Notes: generated by a model from the sequence alone, not told the origin. Positions 14,519 to 22,573 are shown, counted from the first letter of the stretch. The stretch: 60,180 nucleotides of DNA from a virus (IMGVR_UViG_3300028840_002990:1-60180), one strand, 5' to 3'. Program-made: numbers and translations.

Positions 14519-16758
14519 TGACTGAAAAACCCACTCCCCCCCGAAAAGGCACAAGAGCAGATTTGAAATTGAGATTGAATCGGGCAGAACAAACCATACA
14601 GTTTTTGGCGAATTCAACCCTGACCCGCAGAGCCGCTTATGCGGCCTCTCTAGGAAAACAGTTTGACGGTGATCGAGATTTATATGCCGTTTTTGGATAT
14701 AAAATATCCCCTGATTTTCAAGACTTCTTGCTTGCCTATGAGCGCGAAGGGCTCGCAGCTAGAGTCGCAGACGCAAAGCCAAATGCAACATGGAGCAAGC
14801 ACCCAATCCTTTATGTTGGTGGCGAGGCTCCAAGCGAAGAAAATCCGGGGGAACTGCAAAAGAAGTTTGACGAATTTGCTAACGAATACGACCTCTACGC
14901 AAAACTGAAAGAGCTTGATAGAGCCTGCGCGATTAGCCGCTTTGGTTTGATGTTCCTGGGTTTACCCGGCGACCCTAGAGAGCCAGTAGAAAACGTCAGA
15001 GAGGGAGATTTAGCCTTTATCACTGTACACGATGAGGGAGATGGGGAAATAGATGAGGGGAGCATTATTCAAGACACAGAAAACCCCCGCTTTGGCCTGC
15101 CTGAGTATTATTACATCATTGTTAGCGAAACCAATCAGGAAAAGAAACGAGTCCATCATTCCCGCGTAATCCATTACAAGCGAGGCAAGCAAAGAACTGG
15201 GTACGGGCGCGTGTACGGTGTTCCTGATCTGAAAAATATTTTCAACCGATTCTATGATCTTGAAAAAGTGGTAGGCGGTGGGAGCGAGGCATTTTGGTTG
15301 TTAGTGCGAAAAGGTCTTGCATTGATGGCAAGGGATGGAATGAATTTACCCTCAGAGGGAACAGACGCCTATGAAGTTTTAGAGGATGAGGTAGAGGAAT
15401 ACGAGCATCAATTATCCAGAATTATGAAATTGGTCGGCCTGGATATTCAGGAATTGGGAAGCGACCCGGTTTCTAGTCGAGATCAATTCGATGTGTTGAT
15501 TGAATATATTGCAGGGTCAGAGGAAATCCCGCAGAGACTTCTTTTAGGGTCTGAGCGGGGAGAACTGGCAAGTTCACAAGATCAAGCAAATTGGTTTGGT
15601 AACATTGAAGAAAGGCGAAATAACGAGGCCGAGCCTTATATTTTGCGGCCTGTTCTGGATAAGCTGGATGAATTGGGTCTTTTCGATTTACCAGATGAAT
15701 ATAAAGTTTTCTGGCCTCCATTGTTTACGCTGACAGAACCGGAGGAGGTAGAGGTTGCTAGTACGGTTGCACAGACTATTTATACAATCACAGGCGGTAT
15801 GCCTGAGTTGGCTATTCCGCTTGAGGAATTCATGAAACTGCTACCGGGTAAATGGTCATATGCGATGGATAAAGAGCAGATCAAAAAGATTGAGGAAGCA
15901 AAGCGGAAACCGGACGAAGCTAACCAAAAGGAAGATGAAAAAACAAAGGTTGACATTTCTGATTTGCTCTCCAAGTTGCCACAAGGGGAGGAAACAAAAC
16001 AGAATGCCCGGGCAATTATGAGCCGCCTTATCGAGGGGGTAAGCGGGTCAATCAAGGGCGATTTAGTGGAGAACTTCGGGACACTGGACGCTTACCAGAA
16101 TCCTATGGTTTGGCACAATGCAAATGGAACGGGCGAGTATGCAACCATGATTGCATTCATGATACCCGAAGTCATCCGCCAAGAGTTGAAAGCAAAATAT
16201 CCCTGGATACAAGATGACGTGTTAGACGAAATGCACATGACTCTTGTGTACCTGGGTGACATTCGCACATTATCAAGAGCTAGAATTTTCGAGGCGGTTG
16301 CTGAGTTTGCGAGTACGGTACAACCGATCAAAACCACTATGCAGGGACTCGCCCGGTTCGTTTCTGAAATGGAAAAAGACCCGATTGTCGCAACTTATGA
16401 CAGTCCACAAAATGAAATCGTTATGCTGCGGGAACAGTTAGCGGCTATACTTCGCACGATGGGAATCCCATACCATGATAATCATGGGTTTATCCCCCAT
16501 ACGACATTTGCATACATCCCTAAAAACGAGTCTATGCCTGATGACTCTTTTGAGCGGGTAGAGATCAATTTCAATATGGTTTCGGTGGTGATTGGTCAAG
16601 AGCAATATGATTTCGATTTAGGTAGATACCCTGACAATTTGCCTGAGATCATGCCTCCTCCCCCTCCACAAAAGGTACAACATCCAATAGAGGATTCAGG
16701 TCTTGACCCATACAATGAGCGGGGTAATTTTGACCCGGCAAATGAGGAGACTCATTGA
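14518..16758 (+). CDS. Portal protein fused to a C-terminal 2H phosphoesterase domain (746 aa)
   Basis: Residues about 30-470 match a DUF1073-type portal (ISPDFQDFLLAYEREGLAARV, VHHSRVIHYKRG, then IAGSEEIPQRLLLGSERGELASSQDQANW). A charged linker follows, then at about 545-700 a 2H phosphoesterase with paired HxT motifs: HMTLVYLG (H573, T575) and HTTFAYIP (H661, T663). 2H enzymes hydrolyse cyclic or 2'-phosphate bonds; T4 Acb1, an anti-CBASS protein, belongs here, and Acb1-like domains are known next to portal domains. The activity in this phage is inferred. Confidence 0.85.
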   Translation: MTEKPTPPRKGTRADLKLRLNRAEQTIQFLANSTLTRRAAYAASLGKQFDGDRDLYAVFGYKISPDFQDFLLAYEREGLAARVADAKPNATWSKHPILYVGGEAPSEENPGELQKKFDEFANEYDLYAKLKELDRACAISRFGLMFLGLPGDPREPVENVREGDLAFITVHDEGDGEIDEGSIIQDTENPRFGLPEYYYIIVSETNQEKKRVHHSRVIHYKRGKQRTGYGRVYGVPDLKNIFNRFYDLEKVVGGGSEAFWLLVRKGLALMARDGMNLPSEGTDAYEVLEDEVEEYEHQLSRIMKLVGLDIQELGSDPVSSRDQFDVLIEYIAGSEEIPQRLLLGSERGELASSQDQANWFGNIEERRNNEAEPYILRPVLDKLDELGLFDLPDEYKVFWPPLFTLTEPEEVEVASTVAQTIYTITGGMPELAIPLEEFMKLLPGKWSYAMDKEQIKKIEEAKRKPDEANQKEDEKTKVDISDLLSKLPQGEETKQNARAIMSRLIEGVSGSIKGDLVENFGTLDAYQNPMVWHNANGTGEYATMIAFMIPEVIRQELKAKYPWIQDDVLDEMHMTLVYLGDIRTLSRARIFEAVAEFASTVQPIKTTMQGLARFVSEMEKDPIVATYDSPQNEIVMLREQLAAILRTMGIPYHDNHGFIPHTTFAYIPKNESMPDDSFERVEINFNMVSVVIGQEQYDFDLGRYPDNLPEIMPPPPPQKVQHPIEDSGLDPYNERGNFDPANEETH

Positions 16759-17210
16759 TGAAGTATGATAGCGAGAAGGAAACAAAAACACATATTTGGA
16801 TAGTTTGTGGATTCTTGGTGAAATTTGCATTGGAAATATTGAAGCGTTGTAATTCTCACGACTCAAGCAAATTGCAAAAACCCGAAAAACCAGTTTATGA
16901 TGAATTTACTCCTAAGTTGCGAGAATCAACCTATGGGAGCGATGAATACAAGGCGATACTCAAGGAAATTGGGCCTGCTCTAAAACATCACTATGAAAAC
17001 AATTCCCACCACCCCGAACATTTTGAAAATGGTGTAAACGGAATGACTTTGCTTGACCTGATTGAAATGTTAGCGGATTGGAAAGCGGCAACCTTGCGCC
17101 ATGATGACGGTGATATTCAGAAAAGTTTGAAAATCAACAAAGAGCGTTTTGGGATTTCTGATCAACTTTCAGAAATCTTTGAGAACACTATAAAAGAAAT
17201 GGGATGGTAA
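16758..17210 (+). CDS. DUF5662-like phage protein (150 aa)
   Basis: Contains HDSSKLQKPEK near residue 34 and HHYENNSHHPEHF near residue 76, which match the small phage family DUF5662, whose conserved His/Asp residues suggest a metal-binding, HD-like helical fold. Function unknown. The ATG overlaps the portal TGA by one base; the MuF gene follows without a gap. Confidence 0.7.
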   Translation: MKYDSEKETKTHIWIVCGFLVKFALEILKRCNSHDSSKLQKPEKPVYDEFTPKLRESTYGSDEYKAILKEIGPALKHHYENNSHHPEHFENGVNGMTLLDLIEMLADWKAATLRHDDGDIQKSLKINKERFGISDQLSEIFENTIKEMGW

Positions 17211-19820
17211 ATGACTTTCCCTACCCCCCTGCCTGAATTGCCCGTTCTCCTCCCTCCCCGTCCATACCGTGACGGGGGAGAGCCTTTCTTTGCTTTCACA
17301 GACAAAGAGACTCAGGAATTCTTGGAAGACAATTCAGACATCCAAAATAGTATTGACCTATGGAATAGAAAATCCCGCCTGGTTGGATACCTTGAGGCTG
17401 AGTCAATTGATGTTATTCAATTCCACTATGGCCCCGGCCCCCATCCCGGTACTGGTACGAGTCAAGATGTACATGGAGGGGATGGGGTAAAGGCTGAACC
17501 AAGAGGAAAGTATAAACATCCAATTCTAAAAGATGATGAACCTTTGAGTATTGCAAAAATTTGGGAGTCTTTTCAATGGCTTGAAAAGCAAAGACAGGAG
17601 GAGTTAGAAGCGGAATTGGAAAGGGAGCAAGGCATTGATAAAGAGGCAAGAGAGGAACGAATAGAGGAATTATCTGATGAATATGCAAAAGTTTTAGCTG
17701 ATGAATATGAATCATTTGCATTTGAGCATTGGAATTCTCTGACCGAAGAACAACAAGAGGCAATCAGGGAATATCAAAATGGGGAGTATGGTGATATAAA
17801 CGAATATCTTAGGGAGGGTGTCTATTTAGAAAATGAACATTATGTTGATCTTATTGCTGATTCTGCTACTCCATCCCCTCAAGATATAATGCTTTATAGG
17901 GGCATGGAAACCATGAGGTATGAAGATTTAGAGGCGGGGGACATTATTACAGATGACGGTTTTTTTTCATCCTCTGTTCACCAATCGGTTGCTTATTCTT
18001 TCATAAAGAATGCAGATAAAGGGGAACAAGAGGTTGCTTTTATTATTTTGGTAGATGAAGGGTTTCCGATTATCCCGGCTGATAGTAAAGACTATCCTAG
18101 TGAGGATGAAGTTATACTATTACCCGGTACAAGTTTTCATGTAGTGGATGTTTTCGAGGATGAATTTTTCTACAGTGACGATATTGATAAAGTTGTTTAT
18201 TTGAAAGCATTGACTCCAAGCGAAGCCCAAAACGGACTTGATAAGGGTTGGGAACTTTTACCAGAACCAAAACTAATACCAAAACCAGAACCAACCCCTG
18301 ATTTGCAACCTGCTTTGTTTTCAAAAGAACCAATCCCGATTCCAATTCTGGAAAGATGGGATGAAAATTTTTATTCCGAGGGCATAAGGGTTTACAGGCG
18401 GCAAAAGGTTTCCCAACATCATTATGGCCCCGGCCCCCATCCCGGTACTGGTACGAGTCAAGATGTGCATGGAGGGGATGGGGAGGAAAGAACTTACTCA
18501 GAAGTTGAAAAATATATGTATGAGGGTTTTGCAAAGAGGCATTGGGAAACCCTTACCCCTAGACAAAAACAGGTGATCAAAGCCTACGGTGATGATTACT
18601 ATGAATATTATAATGGGTATGCAAGAGGCCAAATTACAGCCACAGATTACAGTGAACAGGTTTCTGAAATAAATTCTGCTAGTATGCCTGCTCCATACGA
18701 TATGAAGGTGTACCGGGGAACTGAAAGTTTCCGATTCAACGATCTTGAAAGTGGTGATATATTTCATGATGCTGGATTTTTCTCTACTTCAATCCATAAA
18801 GATATTGCTGCAGATTTTGCCGATGTTCCATCAAAGGAAAAAGATCAAGTTGTTTTTGAAGTTCTTATTCCACATGCATTTCCTATTATCCCCTACGATA
18901 GCACAGACTTTGAACCAGAGGATGAAATCTTTTTTCCCGCTGGCACTTATTTTGAGGTCAAATCATCTGAGGATGACGTTTATTTTTCTTATGCTGGCAA
19001 TGTGAAACTTATTCAACTTGAGGCTATATACCCATCACAAGCAAGGGCAAAACAGAATGTAGAGAAAAGTAAAGTGCCTGAAAAATTGATTCCTGTTCCA
19101 ATTCTTGAGCGGTGGGCAACCGATGATTTTGATGGGGTTGGGATAACGATTATAAAGAAAGAAAAGAAAGAAAAGAAAATTTCCCAACATGCCCGGAAAC
19201 TTGTAGAGGTTTATTTCGATTTTCCAACAGGGGTTTATAGGTACATTGTTTCAGGCCGAAAAGTACCTGACCATCGTTTGCATTTAGGGAATGCCAGAGT
19301 CGCAAAGTCTCAACAAGGGGCAATGAAAGAGCTTACTCGGCAATTGGTAAACGGCGAGATCAATCAAGAGATTTGGTATAAGGAAATGCGACAAATGATG
19401 AAAGATCAATACCGGGCGGCTTGGCTTGCCAGTATTGGAGGCAGGGAGAACTATACCCGCTCCGAGATTTCAAAATTTGGTTGGGCTGTACGCCCTCAAT
19501 ACCGCTGGCTTGACAATTTTCTTGCTGAGTTGCAATCAGGAAAACAACCCTTGAATGCTTTTGCTATCATGCGATCTGGCATGTACGCGAGGGCGGGGAA
19601 TGCGATCTACCAGAACAATAGACTTAGGATAGCAATCGAAGCAGGGATGAAAGAGGCGAGGAGAATTCTAGGGGTTACGGAACATCACTGTCATGATACG
19701 TTGACCAAACCTGGGTGTATTGAATTAGCGGCTGAGGGATGGATTCCTATAATGCAAGCTGTACCAATCGGGGATGCAAGTTGTTATTCAATGTGTTTGT
19801 GTAGATGGGAGTTTAGATAA
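17211..19820 (+). CDS. MuF-like head protein carrying two ADP-ribosyltransferase toxin domains (869 aa)
   Basis: The C-terminal 180 residues fit a MuF/SPP1 gp7-like minor head protein (helical region, then CHDTLTKPGC, GWIPIM, and the closing CYSMCLCRWEF). In front lie two VIP2-type ADP-ribosyltransferase domains. Domain 1: R230 in YRGME, SSS 253-255, E298-D-E300 followed by a LLPGT segment. Domain 2: R502 in YRGTE, STS 525-527, E570-D-E572 with FFPAGT. Both keep the R-S-ExE triad. Each is preceded by HYGPGPHPGTGTSQDVHGG (from residues 72 and 404). MuF toxins are known to be carried in phage heads; two tandem copies in one protein are unusual. Overlaps no neighbour; the portal lies upstream. 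Confidence 0.85.
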   Translation: MTFPTPLPELPVLLPPRPYRDGGEPFFAFTDKETQEFLEDNSDIQNSIDLWNRKSRLVGYLEAESIDVIQFHYGPGPHPGTGTSQDVHGGDGVKAEPRGKYKHPILKDDEPLSIAKIWESFQWLEKQRQEELEAELEREQGIDKEAREERIEELSDEYAKVLADEYESFAFEHWNSLTEEQQEAIREYQNGEYGDINEYLREGVYLENEHYVDLIADSATPSPQDIMLYRGMETMRYEDLEAGDIITDDGFFSSSVHQSVAYSFIKNADKGEQEVAFIILVDEGFPIIPADSKDYPSEDEVILLPGTSFHVVDVFEDEFFYSDDIDKVVYLKALTPSEAQNGLDKGWELLPEPKLIPKPEPTPDLQPALFSKEPIPIPILERWDENFYSEGIRVYRRQKVSQHHYGPGPHPGTGTSQDVHGGDGEERTYSEVEKYMYEGFAKRHWETLTPRQKQVIKAYGDDYYEYYNGYARGQITATDYSEQVSEINSASMPAPYDMKVYRGTESFRFNDLESGDIFHDAGFFSTSIHKDIAADFADVPSKEKDQVVFEVLIPHAFPIIPYDSTDFEPEDEIFFPAGTYFEVKSSEDDVYFSYAGNVKLIQLEAIYPSQARAKQNVEKSKVPEKLIPVPILERWATDDFDGVGITIIKKEKKEKKISQHARKLVEVYFDFPTGVYRYIVSGRKVPDHRLHLGNARVAKSQQGAMKELTRQLVNGEINQEIWYKEMRQMMKDQYRAAWLASIGGRENYTRSEISKFGWAVRPQYRWLDNFLAELQSGKQPLNAFAIMRSGMYARAGNAIYQNNRLRIAIEAGMKEARRILGVTEHHCHDTLTKPGCIELAAEGWIPIMQAVPIGDASCYSMCLCRWEFR
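17427..17487 (+). repeat. Intragenic 61 bp direct repeat, copy 1 (HYGPGPH motif)
   Basis: Matches 18,423-18,483 with a single mismatch, although the two flanking enzyme domains have diverged strongly. It encodes the Gly/His/Pro motif before the first ADP-ribosyltransferase domain. A shorter, diverged relative is at 23,898-23,952 in the prohead protease gene. Confidence 0.85.
18423..18483 (+). repeat. Intragenic 61 bp direct repeat, copy 2 (HYGPGPH motif)
   Basis: Second copy, before the second ADP-ribosyltransferase domain. Near-identity at the DNA level points to recent duplication or gene conversion of just this segment. Confidence 0.85.
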
Positions 19821-19826
19821 AACGCA

Positions 19827-20093
19827 ATGAATGAGAAAACATTGAAGCGCGATAAAAATCAATCAAAAGACAAACTGATCAAGATCGTGGACGATGAGGG
19901 GCATGTTCTGTTTTTCTTCAACCCTGAAACGGGTTGCGTTGAGGTTAGGGGGAGAACACGCGGGGGGAATCGCAGTACCAACCATAAAATATTTGAGATC
20001 AACTTGGATGAAATATCAAGAGCAGGGAGAACCAATATCCTAGCCGCTAAACCAATCTATGAAATCAAGGCCGGGGTGATTGAAACTATTTGA
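19827..20093 (+). CDS. Hypothetical protein (88 aa)
   Basis: Basic N-terminus, then beta-rich segments (LIKIVDDEGHVLFFF, GCVEVRGRTRGG). No family recognised. Follows the MuF gene by 6 bp and ends just before the promoter at 20,095, whose TTGACA overlaps its stop region. Confidence 0.65.
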   Translation: MNEKTLKRDKNQSKDKLIKIVDDEGHVLFFFNPETGCVEVRGRTRGGNRSTNHKIFEINLDEISRAGRTNILAAKPIYEIKAGVIETI

Positions 20094-20094
20094 C

Positions 20095-20123
20095 TTGACA
20101 CATTTACAAATGTACATTACAAT
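20095..20123 (+). promoter_or_regulatory. Promoter upstream of array A, with TGTACA palindrome in its spacer
   Basis: TTGACA at 20,095-20,100, 17 bp, TACAAT at 20,118-20,123. The spacer holds AATGTACATT, a perfect 10 bp palindrome, and AATGTAC repeats right after it, a possible operator. It drives the gene at 20,154 and, by read-through, the cassettes of array A, in a position like an integron Pc promoter. Confidence 0.7.
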
Positions 20124-20153
20124 GTACTTACCCTAAAAAATAGGAGTTATTAC

Positions 20154-20360
20154 ATGGGTGATTTCAGACCAAAATTAAATTCTCATGAAGATATTTTCTT
20201 AGCAATTCAAGAGGAATTGAATAAGAATGCTGTTACCTCATTGAATCTTACAACTATTGTAAAGATTTGTGGAGAACGGGCTTTTTTATCTCTTTTCCCT
20301 GACAGGAAAAATGAGTTGTTGGGTTTACAGCGTCAACGATATGAGAAAATTGATTTTTAA
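20154..20360 (+). CDS. Hypothetical small protein upstream of array A (68 aa)
   Basis: Short helical protein (DIFLAIQEELNKNAV, then KICGERAFLSLF). No family recognised. TAGGAG lies upstream. The stop codon (20,358-20,360) abuts the attI-like site, so the landing site marks the 3' end of the gene, just as at 58,266. Confidence 0.65.
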   Translation: MGDFRPKLNSHEDIFLAIQEELNKNAVTSLNLTTIVKICGERAFLSLFPDRKNELLGLQRQRYEKIDF

Positions 20361-20390
20361 TGTACATTCCGCTCAAACACTAGTTAGCCG
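20359..20390 (+). other. attI/attG-like landing site A
   Basis: AATGTACATTCCGC, TC, AAACACTAG then TTAGCCG. It matches 58,249-58,280 at all but two bases up to the presumed exchange point (G20383^T20384) and differs only mildly after it. In both places it is directly followed by small genes and attC-like sites. The core GTTAGCC fits GTTRRRY. It lacks an intI gene next to it. Confidence 0.7.
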
Positions 20391-20410
20391 CCACTTGAAG
20401 GAATAGTCAC

Positions 20411-20635
20411 ATGGCATATAAAAAAGGTAATCACTGTAACAATAATTGCGCCCACTTTTTCGGCGAAGATGTAACTATCTATAATCCGTATCATGGCGGC
20501 AATCCTGGCTCAACAGATTATGAGCAATATCAAATGTATTGTTGCGCCGAAGTTGCCCATGGTGAGCGTATCTATAAAGTCCGTTATGCTTGCCCTATCT
20601 ATCAGGCAGCTAACAAAGCATGGAGCGGACGGTAG
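20411..20635 (+). CDS. Cassette A1: Cys-rich small protein (74 aa)
   Basis: Cys pattern CNNNC ... CC ... C with several Tyr and His suggests a small metal-binding protein; no family recognised. GAAGGA precedes the ATG. The last nine residues and the stop codon are encoded by the attC-like site beginning at 20,607, so the cassette end supplies the terminus. Confidence 0.6.
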   Translation: MAYKKGNHCNNNCAHFFGEDVTIYNPYHGGNPGSTDYEQYQMYCCAEVAHGERIYKVRYACPIYQAANKAWSGR

Positions 20636-20693
20636 AAATGTTACCTGAAATCCTGACAGCTTTATCGTCCGCCGCTCATGCAGGCCGTTAGGC
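20608..20693 (+). other. attC-like site A1
   Basis: Left core AGCTAAC (20,608-20,614), then CATGGAGCGGACG pairs with CGTCCGCCGCTCATG, and right core GTTAGGC (20,687-20,693); exchange point G20687^T20688. The segment 20,607-20,691 (85 bp) is identical to 58,772-58,856 in array B. The left core deviates at one position from RYYYAAC. Confidence 0.85.
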
Positions 20694-20708
20694 GCTATCT
20701 TGCAAAGG

Positions 20709-21032
20709 ATGAAAATGATTACAGAAAAAGAACTCGATGCAATCGCTTGGCGTGCTGGTCGTGGTTGTCATTTTGAAAAAACGTTTGTTGGCCCAAATGG
20801 GTACACACAGAAAGTGTGCGAAGAAGATGTGCCTGCGCTTATCAGAGAATTGCGAATGGTGAGAGAATTTGTCAAGGCAAATATTGAGCTTGCAAATCTC
20901 AACACTACTTTGATTGAGTTTGTGTCAGAAGTCAATTACTCTCCATACAATGATAGTGATTGTCTTTCGCTTTTAGAAAGTTTGCGTTCACGAGCTGCGA
21001 CAATCCTGAGAGAGATTGAAGCGCCTAAGTGA
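20709..21032 (+). CDS. Cassette A2: hypothetical helical protein (107 aa)
   Basis: Helical protein with KELDAIAWRAGRGC near the N-terminus and a long heptad-like region (LIRELRMVREFVKANIELANLN). Resembles small phage/cassette hypotheticals, with no defined function. The start lies 21 nt after the exchange point, with AAAGG adjacent. It ends GAAGCGCCTAAGTGA: GCGCCTAA looks like the beginning of an attC left core whose remainder is gone, so this cassette seems to have a truncated 3' end. Confidence 0.65.
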   Translation: MKMITEKELDAIAWRAGRGCHFEKTFVGPNGYTQKVCEEDVPALIRELRMVREFVKANIELANLNTTLIEFVSEVNYSPYNDSDCLSLLESLRSRAATILREIEAPK

Positions 21033-21039
21033 GGGGTTC

Positions 21040-21129
21040 ATGTATTATGATATTCTGAAAATGTGCGGGGAAGAGGTTGAGGCTTGGTCAAAAGAGGCAC
21101 ATGAATTGATTACAGGGAAAACGGGATGA
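21040..21129 (+). CDS. Small ORF coupled to the GT87-like gene (29 aa)
   Basis: MYYDILKMCGEEVEAWSKEA and nine more residues; GAGGGG lies upstream and the stop overlaps the next start in an ATGA. Acidic and helical. It is the first backbone ORF after array A and may be the remnant of a longer gene cut by cassette insertion. Confidence 0.4.
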   Translation: MYYDILKMCGEEVEAWSKEAHELITGKTG

Positions 21130-21956
21130 ATTTATTGCTGAAACAAAACGTTCAATGGAAACGTTTACAGAAAACATTTGAAAAAATCTTATATGCCCTT
21201 GTTCTAATCGGTTTGTTTTTTGTATCCATAATGCAAAGGGAAAATAATTCAGTTGATCTTCGGATACTACTAGAGTCGGGCAATGCCGCAATCAACGGAA
21301 TAAACCCATACAGGGAATTACCGTTCTACTCCCCCGCTTGGTTTCTTCTCCTGCTTTCCCCTTTGTCATTACTTCCCTTTGATTTTATTCATGCCCTATG
21401 GACAATTTGCACCCTCGCGGCGTGGGTTTTCATCCTTCATAAGTTGGAAATATCAGTAATTGATTCCGCTCTTTTTATGCTCAACCCTTTTATGTGGTTT
21501 GGGATGTCACTAGGAAATTATGATTGGCTTGTGCTGTTGGGTTTGTTTCTTCCCATGAGCCGGGGAATATGGCTGTTGCTTCTCAAGCCGCAAATTGTTT
21601 TTGGAGCTTTCCTTTTATGGTTGAGATATGTAAAACTCAAGTATGCAATCAAGGTTTTCTTTTTCCCCGCTCTAATTATTTTGATTTGTTTGGGGGTTGG
21701 GTTGTACCGTTCTCCCGATCTAAAAGAAATGATATGGAATCAATCATTAGGGCTATGGGGAATCCCTGTTGGGTTGATCATGATGTATTTTGCTTTCAAG
21801 AGGAATGATAGTATTTTGGCTCTCGGAGCATCCCCGTTTCTTTCTCCCTATGTTGGTATCCAATCCTGGGCAATCCCCTTCTTGCTCCTGACAAGAGATA
21901 GGCGGTTGTTGATCATCGGATTGATTTTGTCGTGGGCATTTATTTTTGTGAGGTGA
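21126..21956 (+). CDS. Polytopic membrane protein, GT87-like glycosyltransferase (276 aa)
   Basis: About eight hydrophobic helices. A loop reading AINGINPYRELPFYSPAW followed by LLSPLSLLP matches the first-loop pattern of GT-C (GT87-type, DUF2029) polyprenyl-phosphate-dependent mannosyltransferases; KPQIVFG and LSPYVGIQSW fit later conserved loops. Shorter than usual (typically about 400 aa). It could alter host envelope glycans. It acts in the cytoplasmic membrane; the donor and acceptor are unknown. Confidence 0.55.
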   Translation: MNLLLKQNVQWKRLQKTFEKILYALVLIGLFFVSIMQRENNSVDLRILLESGNAAINGINPYRELPFYSPAWFLLLLSPLSLLPFDFIHALWTICTLAAWVFILHKLEISVIDSALFMLNPFMWFGMSLGNYDWLVLLGLFLPMSRGIWLLLLKPQIVFGAFLLWLRYVKLKYAIKVFFFPALIILICLGVGLYRSPDLKEMIWNQSLGLWGIPVGLIMMYFAFKRNDSILALGASPFLSPYVGIQSWAIPFLLLTRDRRLLIIGLILSWAFIFVR

Positions 21957-21960
21957 ACAG

Positions 21961-22119
21961 ATGCGAAAATACATATCAAACATATTTGGTGGATTGACAA
22001 TGATTGCCGGGTTTGCAATAATTATATCTGAGTATGGACTTGTACTAACATTTGGCATAGCATTTATTATTTTTGGTATTTATTTTTTGATGGAGAGTAA
22101 TGATGCAAATAAAAACTAG
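21961..22119 (+). CDS. Small two-helix membrane protein (52 aa)
   Basis: Two hydrophobic stretches (IFGGLTMIAGFAIIISEYG and VLTFGIAFIIFGIYFLM), with a short charged tail. GTGAACAG precedes the ATG, a weak ribosome-binding site, and the end overlaps the next start. Function unknown. Confidence 0.5.
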   Translation: MRKYISNIFGGLTMIAGFAIIISEYGLVLTFGIAFIIFGIYFLMESNDANKN

Positions 22120-22303
22120 ACACAGCGAAATTGTAATTGATATAAAAACAAAAAAACCGTTTTTTGAATTTTCAAAAGAAGAACATGCTATTTATTCCGA
22201 ATTGGTTAGTGAAATTTGTGAATACCTTGATGGTATTTTTACAAGAGAAAATTACGGACTATTTTTGCAAGATCAAAATAAGGATTTGCGAGACGACCAA
22301 TGA
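22100..22303 (+). CDS. Hypothetical small protein (67 aa)
   Basis: Short protein with a basic beta-strand start and an acidic helix (EEHAIYSELVSEICEYLDG). GGAGAG lies before the ATG inside the previous gene. No family recognised. Confidence 0.55.
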   Translation: MMQIKTRHSEIVIDIKTKKPFFEFSKEEHAIYSELVSEICEYLDGIFTRENYGLFLQDQNKDLRDDQ

Positions 22304-22333
22304 TTATTTCAATTTTACGAGGTGAGGTGAAGG

Positions 22334-22573
22334 ATGGAAACTGAAACTATTCTGGCAGTATTACTAGGTTGTATGATAGGAATATCTATTTGTGGCATTT
22401 TATCTAAAATCGAAAATCCCACTTTAGACAAACGAAAGCAAGAATTGGGATTAGGGAAAAAGTTTGAATACAAAGAAACTTGCCCGACCTGTAACGGTTG
22501 TGGTAGGCATTTATATGATGGAACAAAAAAACACGAACGGTGTCATACTTGCAAGGGGATAGGCAAATTGTAA
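22334..22573 (+). CDS. Membrane-anchored DnaJ-type zinc-finger protein (79 aa)
   Basis: N-terminal transmembrane helix (ILAVLLGCMIGISICGIL), then a C-terminal CPTCNGCGRH ... CHTCKGIGKL, which is the CxxCxGxG half-site pair seen in DnaJ zinc fingers. The domain would lie in the cytoplasm. GAGGTGAAGG precedes the start. Confidence 0.65.
   Translation: METETILAVLLGCMIGISICGILSKIENPTLDKRKQELGLGKKFEYKETCPTCNGCGRHLYDGTKKHERCHTCKGIGKL

Noticed and set aside
17413-17763. Long minus-strand ORFs opposite the MuF gene (also 18,112-18,534)
   Set aside because: Shadows of the plus-strand gene: no ribosome-binding site, composition mirrors the sense codons, and they cross conserved enzyme motifs.
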